From Tolypeutes matacus (taxonomy: Eukaryota > Chordata > Mammalia > Cingulata > Chlamyphoridae): 64,000 nucleotides of DNA. A program made the translations under genes and the position numbers. Shown in pieces: positions 50,140-61,990 of the stretch. The notes beneath the pieces are model-generated. The model did not search any database and was not told the origin of the DNA. It worked only from the letters and a program-made list of their open reading frames with translations. The stretch is taken from positions 3,093,876-3,157,875 of the forward strand of contig JAKSZT010017954.1 in the NCBI GenBank assembly GCA_026826555.1, in the 5' to 3' direction. How positions within the stretch are numbered: position 1 is the stretch's first letter; the number at the start of each line of letters is the position of its first letter.

Positions 50140-50145
50140 TTTATT
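50140..50145 (-). terminator. CLDN3: CLDN3 polyadenylation signal AATAAA
   Basis: TTTATT on the plus strand, 341 bases beyond the CLDN3 stop codon. Places the 3' UTR at about 50125-50485. Confidence 0.85.
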
Positions 50146-50149
50146 GAAA

Positions 50150-51620
50150 AATATTAAGCGGCGCGTTTCGAAGCTGCCGGTCCCTGCCCACGGCGGGCTC
50201 TGGATCCGAGGCCCCAAACGGCGGGCAAGTAGCCGCGGCCACCCCAGCCCCACGCTCCAGGGGGGCGAGGTTTCATCGTCCCTGCGGGCTGGTCCCTGGG
50301 CCCCCCCCCAGTCCAGCTCCCCTGGCCACGGACGGGTGGCGGCAGGGGAAGCCTGGAGACCCAGCCGGTCGCGCCCAGTCGAGCGAGGGGGCTGCCTGGC
50401 ATCTGCTCTGCGTTGCAAGGGCTGCAGCCTGGCCTGGGTGGGCGCTCCAGCTGGTGGGGGAGGGCGTCCCCCTTCGTCTGCCTCCTCAGACGTAGTCCTT
50501 GCGGTCGTACGCAGTGGTCACACCGGTGCCCTGCCCGACGGAGCGCGGCGCGGAGTAGAGGATCTTGGCGGGCACGTACTTCTTCTCGCGCGGCGGGCAC
50601 GAGCAGCAGAGCAGCGCGCCCCCCAGCAGCTGCAGCGCCGCGGCCGCCCAGCCCACGTACAGGCCGGCGCCCAGCTCGCGCTTCTGAGAGTCGACCACCA
50701 GGGGGTTGTAGAAGTCCCCAATGATGGTGTTGGCCGACCAGGACACGGGCACGAGGGTGAGCAAGGCGGCCAGCAGGTAGAGCACGCCCGCCACGATGGT
50801 GATCTTGGCCTTGGCCGCGTCGTCCTGCACGCAGTTGGTGCACTGGGCGCCCACGAGCGCCACGAGGAGCCCGAGGGCGCCCAGCAGGATGGCGACGACG
50901 ACGAGCGCGCGGGCCGCCTGCAGGTCCTGCGGCAGCGCCAGCAGCGAGTCGTACACCTTGCACTGCATCTGCCCGGTGCTCTGCACCACGCAGTTCATCC
51001 ACAGGCCCTCCCAGATGGTCTGCGCCGTGATGATGTTGCTGCCGATGAAGGCCGTCACGCGCCACATGGGCAGCGCGCAGCACAGGATCGTGCCCAGCCA
51101 GCCCAGCACGGCCAGCGAGGTGCCCGTGATCTCCAGGCCCATGGACATGGCTGTCGCGCCAAAGCCGGCTCCGCCCGGCGGCTCCGGGTGCGAGAGCACT
51201 GGGGGCCCGGGCCGCTGGGCCTGGGCGGGAGCTGCCGCGCTCCGACCGACCGACAGACCGACACGCGGACAACGCGCGCGCCAACGGCTCGGCTCCGCAC
51301 TTCGCGCGGCCGCGGCGCCTGCACCTGCCTGTGGCTCTGTGGGCGGGCGCCGGCGACTGGGCTGGCCCTGGGCTGGGGCCGGTTAGTCTTCGCTCGGTGC
51401 CCAGCAGCCCGGCGGGGGCGGAGTCGCACTCTCCCGGGCCTGGGGACAGTGACGTGGCCCCCACCAGCTCCCCCGCCCCACCTTCTCGGAGCGCCCTGGG
51501 AGGAAGGGCTTGGGCGCGAGTGGTGCACAGCACCCGGGTGGCGGGTGCCAAGGAGGGCGGAGCCTGCGCCCCCACCTCCAACTCGCTCCTCGGTCCCCAC
51601 TGCTCAGGAATGATTTATAT
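50150..51620. promoter_or_regulatory. CLDN3: CLDN3 CpG island and promoter
   Basis: CpG-dense across the whole coding exon and about 470 bases upstream. Upstream features: GC boxes, a CACCTG E-box (51322-51327, about 175 bases before the ATG) of the type bound by Snail/ZEB repressors, and TGACGTGG near 51448. No clear TATA box. The start site is not determined. Confidence 0.65.
50486..51148 (-). CDS. CLDN3: Claudin-3, tight-junction tetraspan protein (single exon)
   Basis: Open frame of 220 residues, the family length, from ATG at 51148 (MSMGLEITG start, as in other claudin-3 proteins). An in-frame ATG 17 codons further upstream exists but precedes the conserved start. Four membrane segments are visible (about residues 8-28, 80-100, 116-140, 160-182). 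The claudin signature W..GLW..C..C is at about 49-64 ([18 protein letters not shown]). Loop 2 has [13 protein letters not shown], and the tail ends in YDRKDYV, a PDZ-binding motif for ZO proteins. Claudin-3 seals paracellular space in epithelia. Intronless, as CLDN3 and CLDN4 are in other mammals. Long open frames of 475 codons (minus, another frame) and 604 codons (plus) over the same GC-rich stretch are shadows. Confidence 0.97.
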   Translation of the reverse strand: MSMGLEITGTSLAVLGWLGTILCCALPMWRVTAFIGSNIITAQTIWEGLWMNCVVQSTGQMQCKVYDSLLALPQDLQAARALVVVAILLGALGLLVALVGAQCTNCVQDDAAKAKITIVAGVLYLLAALLTLVPVSWSANTIIGDFYNPLVVDSQKRELGAGLYVGWAAAALQLLGGALLCCSCPPREKKYVPAKILYSAPRSVGQGTGVTTAYDRKDYV

Positions 51621-52329
51621 GGGACAGTGACAGGCTGGGGCACAGGGTGCTTCAGAGGTTTGGGGTGCAAGCTACAATTTTCTTGACCCCCTCCCCCATT
51701 TTCAGCGCTGTTGGCACGGGCGGCGTGGGGATGGGGGAGTTGCAGGATCCCGGGAACCGCGGGGACAGGAAGGGCCCGTGTGGGCGTGGCCACAGCTGTT
51801 TTCCGAAGGGACAGAGGCTGTCCCTGCGCACCTGCTCCTCGGTCCCGCAGGCCTCCGAGGCAGCACAGGCCGCTCAGGGTCCTGGCCCGATGCAGGTCCT
51901 TGAGGTTGTTCAGCCCTAGAGTTGCTGGGCCCAGAAGCTAGGGCGGGCTTGCAAAGGCACCCAGAAGATGCCCTGAGCCCAGTGCCGAGCGCAAATTCTT
52001 CAGTCCTGCTGCAGTTCCTTCTGCTCTTATCCCTCGCGGTGAGCCTGGGTCCCTTTAGCCGAGCCGCACTCTCCTTCCAGAACCCACATCGTGCTGATGG
52101 AGCCCTTGACCACCCTCCCTCTGAACCCCGAGTCCATGTTAATGAACGCCTGGTGAAAGAGGTTTAATCCGCTCAAATGTGGCCTGCAGTGCTCTTGTTC
52201 CCACGCTGGGGCTGGTCTTCACCTGGCTAGGGAGCCTACCCCTGGCCCCTCAGAGAGGAAGCCTGAGTCCAAACAACAGCCTTGGAGGTTGGGCCTCTCC
52301 CGTTCTGCCCACCCCCCACCCCTCAAGTC
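51621..52329. other. Upstream flank of CLDN3
   Basis: Moderately GC-rich, non-repetitive. No exon supported. Confidence 0.45.
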
Positions 52330-52690
52330 CGTGCTCCCAACTCAGGGTCCCTGCTTGCTGCTCCCTTTGTGTGGAACACTCTCCCTCCAGTATCCACTTG
52401 GCTGACTCCTTCCCCTCCTTCAGGTTATTGCTCCCAGGGAGGCCTTCTTTGACTGCCTCATTTAAAATCGCAGCTTCTCACCCTACAACCTCCTGTCCCT
52501 CTTTCCAACTTTTCATGCTTCTTGGCATTTATCACTACATTTTAATTTAATTTCTATTGTCTTTCTCCCTGCTGGAGAATGTCAGCTCCTTGAAGGCAAG
52601 GGGTTTTGCCATTTTTATTCTCTGCCAAGTCACTGGTGCCTAGAATGGTGATGAGTACTCAAGATATATTTGATTTAGTGACTTGAATGA
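52330..52690 (+). repeat. L2 3' end
   Basis: L2 cues: 'CTTGCTGCTCCCTTTGTGTG', 'TTCAGGTTATTGCTCCCAGG', 'CTGGAGAATGTCAGCTCCTT', ending in GACTTGAATGAAGG. Confidence 0.8.
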
Positions 52691-53309
52691 AGGAAAGACT
52701 TCTTTTCCTCCTGGTCCTGAAACCTGGCCCACCCAGGTCCTCCTACTGGGGTAAATGGCTGCTGACAGGATGCTGTGTTACCTGGATCAGGGGGCGTTGC
52801 AATCTTGTAGGAACCAAGGACTCTTCTAAGCGAGATGAGAGACCTCACTGAGCTGACCCTAGAGAATTTTCTGGTTTGCCTCAAATCTTTCAAACTATAG
52901 GCATGCAACCTACTTCCTCTTTCACACGTGTCCAGGCCCCAGGATGACAGAAGAGTAAGACAAACAGGTCCCGAGGCCCGTGGAAACCAGGGTCCTAATT
53001 CTTGTGGGGCAAAGGTCTGGGGCTTGGCCTGTTGGGGCTGGGCAAGGCAGGGCTGGGTGTGCCCGGCCAGAGGGCCCAGCTGATGCCGGGTGGGGCTGCC
53101 TGGGAGGAAGTTTGTGGAACTCAGGTCTGCTTCAGTGCACTTCTGGTTGCTATGGTTTCCTGGTTAAGGGGGGGTGGGGGGTGGCTTTGGACCAGAGAAG
53201 CGGTGGCACCCCCATGCAGTGTGGCTGGACGTGGGGCCGGGTCTGAGACCAGATGCTTCTGGACAGAGAGTGGGCCCCGCAGACCTGCCAATTGCACCTG
53301 GGTTAGGTG

Positions 53310-53480
53310 TCATGAGCTCTGTCTCTTGCTAGCTGTGCAGCTGGGCAGAGGCATGTCACCTCGCTTAGCCTCAGTTTGCTCCTCTGTAAAATGAGGAAAA
53401 TGATGTCCATGTGACTCGTTTCACAGGGATGTAGTGAGAATGGAGGCATCCACAGTGTACTGTAAACAAGGGCTGGGCAT
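53310..53480 (+). repeat. MIR SINE
   Basis: Cues: CTTGCTAGCTGTGCAGCTGG, TAGCCTCAGTTTGCTCCTCT, GTAAAATGAGGAAAATGATG. 52691-53309 before it is unassigned spacer. Confidence 0.8.
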
Positions 53481-53789
53481 GCAAATGTGCAAAGAAATTG
53501 TGTGGAGAAAAGAGTGTGGGGTTCAGCCAAGCCAGTTAGATCCAGATTTGAGGACTGGCTCTGCTCCCAACTGGCCGACACCTTGACAAGGGACTCTGGG
53601 TTGCTTGGGATGGGGTGTATGGGCAGGAAGGGCTGGCTCGTCCCTGAGCCCCAGGGAAGTGGATCTGCTGGGCAGGGCCGTGAGGCCATGAGGCAAGCAG
53701 GACAGAGAACTTTGTGCCCAGGGGCCAAACTTCAGGGACTCTGCACATAAGACTTTGGTGCTGGGTAAAATTTCCAATCAGCCTTTTGC

Positions 53790-54700
53790 TCAATATCCAC
53801 AATGATTCTTACAACTCAGTAATAATAAAAAGACAACCCAATTAAAAATGGGTGGAGGACAGGAATAGACATTTTCCCAAAGGTGATATATAAATGGCCA
53901 ATAAGCACAGGACAAGATGCCGTCAGTTATTAGAGACCTGCAGATCAGAGCCATGGGAAAGATACCACTTACAGCCACCAGAATGGCTATACTAAAAACG
54001 ATAGCCTATAACAAGTGTTGGTGAGGACATGGGGAAATGGGAATCCTTATACAGTGCTGGTGGGAATGCAAAATGGTGCAGCTGCTTTGGGAAACAGCCT
54101 GGCAGTTTCTCAGAATGTTGACGTAGTTACCAGATGACCCAGCAATTCCATTTCTAGGTATTTACCCAAGAGAAATAAAAACATATATTCACACAAAAAA
54201 ACTTGTACACAAATGTTCATTATAGCATTATTCACAAAAGCCCAAAAGTGGAAACAGCCCAAATGTTCATCAACTGATGAATGGATAAACAAAATGTGGT
54301 GTATCTCTACAGTAGAAAATCATTCAGTCATAAATAAGAATGAAGTCCTGATATATGTTACAACATGGATGAACCTTGAAAACATGCTAAGTGAAAGAAG
54401 CCAGTCATAAAAGACAAAATAGTGTATGATTCCATTTAAATGAAATATCTGGAGTAGGCAAATCTGTAGAGTCAGAAAGTAGATTAGTGGATGTCTGTGG
54501 CTGGGGTTGGGGTGGGGGTAGGTTTGGAGGAAATGGACAATGACTGCTAATGAGTGTGGGGTTCTTTTGGAGGTAATAAAAATGTTCTTAAATTGTGTGA
54601 TGGTTGCACAACTCTATGACTATACTAAAAACCATTGAATTGTACAACTGTAGTTGATCAATTGTATAGTATATAAAATTATGTTTCAATGAACTGTTCA
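53790..54700 (+). repeat. L1 LINE 3' end (plus strand)
   Basis: Plus-oriented end of L1 ORF2 and 3' UTR: 'GGCCAATAAGCACAGGACAA', 'AAAGTGGAAACAGCCCAAAT', 'ATGGATGAACCTTGAAAACA'. Frame broken by stops. Confidence 0.85.
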
Positions 54701-55066
54701 AAACATCTCTGCCATGGTTTCCAGGGCCTGCAGTGTGTATCTGTGTGTGAGTGTGTCACCTGTGTGTGTGTGTGCTGAGACACTGGGAATGAGGATGGGA
54801 TGAAGGTGTCTTTGAATGGAGGGTGTGGCAAGGGTGTGGGAAGAGGGTGACACTTGGGGTCTCCAGGCACAATGGACCTCCTGTCCACAAGCAGCAGCAT
54901 GAGCCCAGTATCCCTAGTGCTCCAGGAATGGACCCCTGCAGTAAGTTCTGACTGATCCCAGGAAAAGGGCTGTTCTGGGGCTGGACTGGTCCGGGGCAGA
55001 TTCCTATAGATGACCGAGCGGGATTTGGTTGGTGGAAATGATTATGTGTGTTTGGGGGAAATGTGG

Positions 55067-55092
55067 TGTGTGTGTGTGTGTGTGTGTGTGTG
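55067..55092. repeat. (TG)13 microsatellite
   Basis: Twenty-six bases of uninterrupted TG. A looser TG-rich region with interruptions follows at about 55495-55665. Confidence 0.95.
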
Positions 55093-55779
55093 ATTCCAAG
55101 GAGCAAAAAACTAGGCAAAGAAGAAACCAGAGAAGAGCATCCACGGCTGAGAGACCGGCCTGTGTCCTATCTCCTGCCCCATGTCCAGGAACTCAGGGCC
55201 TGCTTCTCCCCTGCAGCTCTGCTGCTCCATGGCCTCCTCTTTCTCCTGCTCCACCATGCTCAGCTCACACCCACCCTCCTCCAGTAGACAGTCTTGAGGA
55301 GGGTCAGAATCTTACAATGTCTAAGGGTGGAAGAGGTGAGAGTTGAGTGCAGAGGGGAGAAGCCCACAGCCTGAAGAGTGTTTTGGGGCCTCAAATGCCC
55401 TGGCTGGGGGCAGGCCATCTAGAACCCCGGGGTGAGGAGGCACAGGGAGCCCATCCATGCATACAGTGGGCACCCTTTGACTGGCTGCAGTGTCTGGGTA
55501 TCGGTGTGGCCGTGGGTGTGTGCGTCTGTGTGTGCAGTGGTGTGCATGACTGTAGGTGTGTGTGTGCGATATGTGATAGAATTCAGTAGCTGAGTGTGGC
55601 ACATGTGGTGGACTGTGTGTGTGTGTCTGTGGGTGTGAAAGTATTTGTGTGTGGTGTGACCAAGTGTGTTATCACTAAATGTATATTTTAAACTTTGTTG
55701 GAAATTTCATTTGATGACAGCACTAAACAATGCTCCCAGTGCTTGGCCAGGGGCTGGCAAAATTCAGCCTGCAAAGAAT

Positions 55780-55922
55780 TTTTTTTTTAACTTTTTAAAC
55801 AATTTTATTGATACATATTCATAAAGCATACAATTCACCCAAAGTGTACAATCAATGGTATTCGGTATAATCACATAGTTGTGCTTTCATCACTTCAATC
55901 ATTATTAGATGATATAAATAAA
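55780..55922 (-). repeat. L1 3'-terminal fragment
   Basis: Text ACAATTTTATTGATACATATT, CATACAATTCACCCAAAGTG, TACAATCAATGGTATTCGGT, the complement of an L1 3' end. A related copy occurs at 59030-59107. Confidence 0.7.
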
Positions 55923-56385
55923 TAAAAAAAAGATTTATTTATTTACTTTTATCCATCTTTATCCTCTTCCCCATTTTTTGCTGTTTTTGTTTCCATTCAC
56001 TGGGCAATTCTCTGTGTCCATTTTCTGCCCTCTCCTCTCATCCTTCTCCTCTTGTCTTCACCGGGATTCGATCCTCAGGACCTCTGATGTGGGAGAGAGG
56101 CATCCTACCACCTGCACTACCCTAGTTCCTTTGGCATGTCTCGTCCTGGCTCTCCCTTGTGTCACTCTCCTGTTATGTCATCATCTTGCTGTGTGGCTCA
56201 GTGGGGCCTGACAGTGCACCCATGCGTGGGGTCTGGGGGGCTCACCTGCATGCAGGGCCTGCTGGCCCATGCGTCTTCTATATTTCTCCTGTTTTAAATT
56301 TTTACCGGGAGGTCCCGGGGATCGAGCCCAGTTCCTTCCTTATGGGAGACGGAAGCCCAACCATTTGAGCCACATCCACCCCCCT
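55923..56385 (-). mobile_element. DAS dimeric SINE, diverged
   Basis: Tail complement AAGATTTATTTATTTACTTT, first head (GGATTCGATCCTCAGGACCT), second head (GGGGATCGAGCCCAGTTCCT), end GAGCCACATCCACCCCC. No clean target duplication found. Confidence 0.85.
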
Positions 56386-56679
56386 GCTATATCTCTTAAC
56401 ATTAACCAAAGATACCTAGAGTTACAGTCATTTCCCATACAGGATGATCATATAATAAATCAGGCTTGGTTTATTACCAGCATTCTAAAAACCAGACCTA
56501 GGGAGAAAAGCTAGGTCTGGGGACACATGCATGGTTTCTAATATAGTGAATGTTTAGCCTACCCTGATTATCACAAAATCACTGCAAAGAATTTTATTAG
56601 ACCTGCCCAAAGTTCTCTAAAAAAACATTGAATTAGAATGCTTCAGTGTGGGCATGCATACTCCAGTTGCCACTGGCAC

Positions 56680-57995
56680 CCTACTTGTATTGTCTTTTTT
56701 AAAAATCAGACTTTTAACTTTGAAGTAACTTTAGATTTACATGCGGTTATAAAAATAATACAGAGGGATCTCTTTACTCATTTCTTTCCAATGGTAACAT
56801 CTTACAAAATTCTATAATACAGGAATTACTTTCTAACTCATTTGATAAGGCTAGGATTACTCTGATACCAAAGCTAGATAAAGACAGCACAAGGGGAGTG
56901 GTTGTGGCTCAAGCAGTTGGGCATCCACCTCCCACATGGGAGGTCCGGGGTTTGATTCCCAGTGCCTCCTAAAGAAGATGAGTGGACACAATAAGCAGAA
57001 ACAAGCAGACAATGAGCAGACAGATGAGGATGCCATCTTGGGCGTGGGGGTGGGGGGGAATAAAGGACATGTCTGAGAGACCAAAAAAAAAGTGACTAAA
57101 AAAAAGACAGCCCAAGGAAAGAAAATTACAGTCCAACATCCCTTATAAATATAGATACAAAACTCCTCAACAAAATACTGGCAAACTGAATCCAACAATA
57201 TAGTAAAAGGATTATATACCATGACCAAGTGGGATTTATACCAGGAATGCAAGGATGGTTCAACATAAGAAACTCAATCATTGTAATACACCACATTAAT
57301 AGAATGAAGGGGGAAAAAACCCACATGATCATTTCAATTGATGCAAAGAAGACATTTGACAAAATCCATCATCTTTTCATGATAAAAGCACTCAGAAAAC
57401 TAACAATAGAAGGGAACTTTCTCAACATGATAAAAGGCGTTTATGAAAAATAAACAGCAAATACACTCAATGGTGAAAGACTGAAAGCTTTCCCCCTAAG
57501 ATCAGAAAAAAAGACAAGGATACCCAGTGTCACCACTGTTATTCAATCTTTTACTGAAAGCTCTAGCCAAAGCAATCAGGCAAGAGAAAGAATTAAAAGG
57601 CATCCAAAAAAAAAAAAAAAAAGTAAGGCTCTGGCATATGCAACAACATGGGTAAAGCTGGGAGACATCATGTTGAGTGAAGCCAGACACAAAAGGACAA
57701 ATATTGTATGATTTCTCTTAAATGAAGTTCTTAGAATAAGCAAATTCATAGAGACAGAAAGCAGAATAGTGGTTACCAGGGGTGGCAGGAGTGGGGAATG
57801 GGGAATTATTGCTAAATGAGTAAGAATTTTGGTTTAGGATGATGAAAATAGTCTGCAAATAGATAAATGGTGAAAGTTACACAGTATTGTCAACATATCT
57901 CATGTCAAAGAATTGTCGACCTACGGTTAAAATGATTTTAAGTTATGTTTATTTTACCACAATTAAAAATAAATAAGTAAACAAAACTTTATAGT
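56680..57995 (+). repeat. L1 LINE fragment carrying a SINE
   Basis: ORF2 text on the plus strand (ACCAAGTGGGATTTATACCA; TTGATGCAAAGAAGACATTT). It jumps near 57600 to the ORF2 end and 3' UTR, implying an internal deletion or a second fragment. Confidence 0.8.
56895..57102 (+). mobile_element. DAS-type monomeric SINE with intact target duplication
   Basis: Plus orientation. Pol III-like A box TGGCTCAAGCAGTTGG and B box GGTTTGATTCC, then the CCTCCTAAAGAAGATGAGTG body. Flanked by AAAGACAGC(A/C)CAAGG at 56880-56894 and 57103-57117. Confidence 0.88.
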
Positions 57996-58343
57996 ATAAT
58001 ATTACAACCAGGATATTGACATCGATATAGTCTGGATACAGAACATTTCTGTCACCACAGGGGTCCCCCATGTTGCCCTTTTTATAGCCATATCTACTTT
58101 TCTCCCAACCCCAATCCCTCCTTACATCTGGCGCCACAATCTGTTCTCCATCTCTATAACTTTGTCATTTCAAGAATGGTATAAAAATAAGTGGAACAAA
58201 ATACAAAAACAAAAACAAACAAAACAAAACAAAAATAAGTGGAATCATGCAGTATGGGAACTTTTGGAATTGGCTTTTCTCACTCAGCATGATTCTCTGG
58301 ATATTAATGCAGGTTGTTGCATGTATCAATAGTTCCTCTTTTA

Positions 58344-58524
58344 TTTTTTTTAAAGATTTTATTTATTTATTCATTTATCCCCCCCTTGCTGCTTGTGCTC
58401 GCTGGGTCAGCTAACCACGCCATGTGGGCGGGCTTGCCTTCACCAGGAGGCCCCGGGAACCGAATCCGGGGTCTCCCATATGGTAAACGGGAGCCCTACT
58501 GATTGAGCCACAGCCGTTTCCATT
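58344..58524 (-). mobile_element. Young DAS-like SINE copy A
   Basis: Almost identical to 59108-59296 and 61961-62155. Perfect 13-base target duplication AGTTCCTCTTTTA at 58331-58343 and 58525-58537. Confidence 0.93.
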
Positions 58525-59107
58525 AGTTCCTCTTTTAATTGCTGAGCAGTATCCTATGGTATGGATGTACATATTTTGTTGAACCAGTCACCAGTCAAAG
58601 GACATCTGGGTTGTTTCCTGTTTGGGAACTATTACAAATAAAGCTACTAGAAACATTTGTGTACAAGTTTTTGTGTGAACATAAGTGATATCTCTGTGAT
58701 ACATGCCCAGGAGTGCCATTGCATGGTAATTGCACTTTTAATTTTTTAAAGAAACTAACTGCCAATGTTTCCAGAGTGGCTGTACCATTTTACATTCCCA
58801 CCAGCAATGTATAAGTGATTCAGTTTCTCTGTATCCTCCCTAGCATTTTGTGTTGCCACTATTTTTTACATTAGCCATTTGAGGAATTGTGCAGTGGTAT
58901 CTCATTGGGTTTATTTCGTTGTTTTTTTTTCTTATTTTTCTCATTCATTGTGTTTTTAATTTGCATTTCCTTTGTGACTAATGCTGTTGAACATCTTTTC
59001 ATGTGTTAATTTGCCATCTATTTATCTTTAAAAAAAAAAATCAATTTTATTGATATGTATTAGTAAAGCATACAATCCATCCAAAGTGTACAATCAATGG
59101 TATTTCT

Positions 59108-59296
59108 TTCTTTTTTTTTTTTTTTTTAAAGATTTTATTTATTTATTCATTTATTCCCCCCTTGCTGCTTGTGCTTGCTGGGTCAGCTAACCACGCCATG
59201 CGGGCGGGCTTGCCTTCACCAGGAGGCCCCGGGAACCGAACCCGGGGCCTCCCATATGGTAAATGGGAGCCCTACTGATTGAGCCACAGCCGCCTC
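59108..59296 (-). mobile_element. Young DAS-like SINE copy B
   Basis: Same subfamily. Target duplication CAATGGT(A/G)TTTCT at 59095-59107 and 59297-59309 with one mismatch. Confidence 0.93.
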
Positions 59297-59382
59297 CAAT
59301 GGTGTTTCTATTTATCTTTGGTGAAGTGTTGCTTCATGCCTTTTGTCCATGTTCTAACTGGATTCTTTAACTGTTGAGTTTT

Positions 59383-59989
59383 TTTTTTTAAGATTTATTT
59401 ATTTTCATTAATTTATCCCCCCCAACCCCCACCCGCTGTTTGCACTCGCTTTCTGCTCATCTTTTTTTTTTAAACTTTATTTGTACATTTAATAATTGAA
59501 AATATAAACAATTAAAAACTAAAAAGTAAACACAGATGAATAAATATATACATTTCTCAATTAAATGTAATGGATACATATAATTTTTTTTTTTTTTGAT
59601 GAAACAATATGTTACACAATATATTTGGTTCATAGTAATGCATTAATACAGTATTTGTCCTTTTGTGTCTGGCTTACTTCACTCAACTCATCTTTTTTTT
59701 TTAGGAGGGAGCCTGGAACCAAAGCTGAGGCCTCCCATGTGGGAGGGAGGTGCCTAATCGCTTGAGCCACCTCTGCTCCCTATTTGTTGTATCTTTCATT
59801 GTGTTTCCTCCCTGTGTCTCTTGGTTGCGTCATCTCACTTCGTCATCTTGTTGTGTCAGCTTGCCATGCCAGCCCTTCGTGTTGCTTACTGTCTTGCTCA
59901 TCTTCTTTAGGAGGCACTGGGAACCGAAACTGGGACCTCTCATGTGGTAGGTGGGAGCCCAGCTACTTTGAGCCATATCTGCTTCCCAT
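59383..59989 (-). mobile_element. DAS SINE split by a later L1 insertion
   Basis: Target duplication ACTGTTGAGTTTT at 59370-59382 and 59990-60002. The SINE body is broken at about 59471 and resumes near 59703. Confidence 0.88.
59472..59686 (-). mobile_element. L1 3' fragment inserted in the SINE
   Basis: AT-rich insert bounded by CTCATCTTTTTTTTT at 59456-59470 and 59687-59701. Its right end (GTCCTTTTGTGTCTGGCTTA) matches the L1 3' region at 63200, so it is a 5'-truncated L1. Confidence 0.8.
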
Positions 59990-60278
59990 ACTGTTGAGTT
60001 TTGAGAGTGAAAAAAATATATATTCTAAATACTAGTCCTTTGTTGGATATATGGTTTGCAAATATTTTCTCCAACTCTGTAGTTGTCTTTTTATTCTCAA
60101 TAAGGTATATCACAGAGCAAAAGTTTTAAAGTTTTGTAAACCCTAATTTATCATTTTAAAATGGACTGTGGTTTGGTATCATGCTTAAGAACTCTTTGCC
60201 TAGCCCTAGATCCTAAAGGGCTTCTACTATGTTTTTTCCCCTAAAAATTTTATTTTACATTTAAATCAGTAATCTATT

Positions 60279-60647
60279 AAAAAAAAAAAAAAAAAAAGTT
60301 TATTTATCCCCTTCCCCCTGGTTGATTTTGCGCTCCCTGTCTGCTCTTTGTGTCCATTTGCTGTGTGTTCTTCTGCGTCTGCTTGTCTTTTATTTAGGCA
60401 GCACCGGGAACTGATCCTGGGACCTTCCAGAGCAAGAGAGAAGTGTTCAATCTCTTGTGCCACCTCAGCTCCCTGGTCTGCTGCGTCTCTTATTGTCTCT
60501 CCTCTTTCTCTCTTTGTTGTGTCATCTTGCTGCGTCAGTACTCCACTTGGGCCAGCTTGCCTTCACCAGGAGACCCCGGGAATCAAACCCTGGACCTCCT
60601 ACATGGTAGATGGGAGCCCAGTCACTTGAGCCACACCTGCTTCCCAG
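60279..60647 (-). mobile_element. DAS dimeric SINE
   Basis: Both heads present (GGGAACTGATCCTGGGACCT; GGGAATCAAACCCTGGACCT). Target duplication TCAGTAATC(T/C)ATT at 60266-60278 and 60648-60660. Confidence 0.9.
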
Positions 60648-61262
60648 TCAGTAATCCATTTGGAGTTAATGTTTGTAAAAGGTGTAAGACTTAGGTCTAG
60701 GTTCTTTTTTTTTTTTTTCTTCCTAAGGATGTCCAGTTGCTCTAGGACCATTTGTTGAAAAGGCAAAGTTCTTCCATTGAATTTCTTTTGCAATTTTGTC
60801 AAAAATCAGTTGGGCATATTTGTGTGGCTCTATTTCCAGGTTCTCTATTCTACTGCATTGATCTATGTGTCTACCTCTCCACCAATACCACACAGTCTCA
60901 GTTACTGTAGTGTATAGTAAATCTTGAAGTCAGGTAGACTGATTCCCCTCACTTTTTCTTCTTTTTTCAAAATTATTTTATCTATCCTAGTTCCATTGCC
61001 TTTTTGTATAAATTGTAGAATAACGTTGTCTATATCTACAAAAACTATTGCTGGGATTTTGATAGTAATTGCATTAAACCTGTATATTCATTTGGAGAGA
61101 ATTAACATCTTTACTATGTTGAGTCTTCCAATCCATGTACATGGTATGGCTTTCCATTTATTTAGATCTTTAATTTCTTTCATCAGTGTTGTGTAGTTTT
61201 CAGCATACAAGTCCTATACATGTTTTGTTAGAGTTATAACTAAGTATTTTGTTTTGTTTTCT

Positions 61263-61590
61263 TTTTTAAAAAAAGATGTATTTATTTATTTTATTTATCA
61301 TCCTCTTCCCCTGGATGGTTCTCTCATCTGTCTGCTCATTGTTTGTTTGTCTTCTCCAGGAGGTACTGGGAACCAAACCCAGGACTTTCTACATGAGAGG
61401 CAAGTGCCCAATGGCCTGAGCCACATCCGCTCCCTGTGGGCTGTGGCATCTGCTGGTTTGTGGTATCTGCTTGTTGAAGTGGGGGCGGCATCTGGCTCAT
61501 CTTCTTCATAGGAGGCACCAGGACCTAAACCCAGGACCTCCCATGTAGTAGGTGGGCACCCAACTGGTTGAGCCACATCTGCTTCCCTTT
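61263..61590 (-). mobile_element. DAS dimeric SINE, older
   Basis: Heads at 61362-61420 and 61510-61580 (complement). T-rich target duplication of roughly TTTTCTTTT at each end. Confidence 0.8.
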
Positions 61591-61957
61591 CATTTTCTTT
61601 TGAGCAACTGTGATTTCATAATTTTAACTTTTGTATCCATGTGTTCATTGTTAGTATACTGATTTTGTATGTTTATTATGTATCCAGTGACCTTGCTTAA
61701 CTAATTAATTCTAAGAGTTTTTGTAGATTTCTTGTGATAATCTACATAGACAATCATGTCATCTACAAATAGAGACAGTTTTATTTCTTCCTTTCTGATG
61801 TGTGCCTTTTATTTTCTTTTAGTGTCTTATCACACTGGCTAGAACTTCCTGCACTAATTAAATAAGAGCAGTGAGAGTAGATGGGGACATCCTTATTTTG
61901 TTCCTGGTTTTAGAGGGTAAGCATTCAGTCTTTCACTGTTAAGTATAATGATAGATA

Positions 61958-61960
<3 letters not shown>

Positions 61961-61990
<30 letters not shown>

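Noticed and set aside
50154..51581. 475-codon minus-strand frame overlapping CLDN3 in another frame
   Set aside because: The claudin signature is in the 220-residue frame. This one is a compositional by-product.
49799..51613. 604-codon open frame on the plus strand over CLDN3
   Set aside because: Antisense shadow of a GC-rich coding exon. Low-complexity Arg/Ala/Gly/Pro content and no domain.
56895..57102. tRNA gene (A and B box present)
   Set aside because: Body, A-rich tail and target duplication show a SINE. The cloverleaf is degraded.
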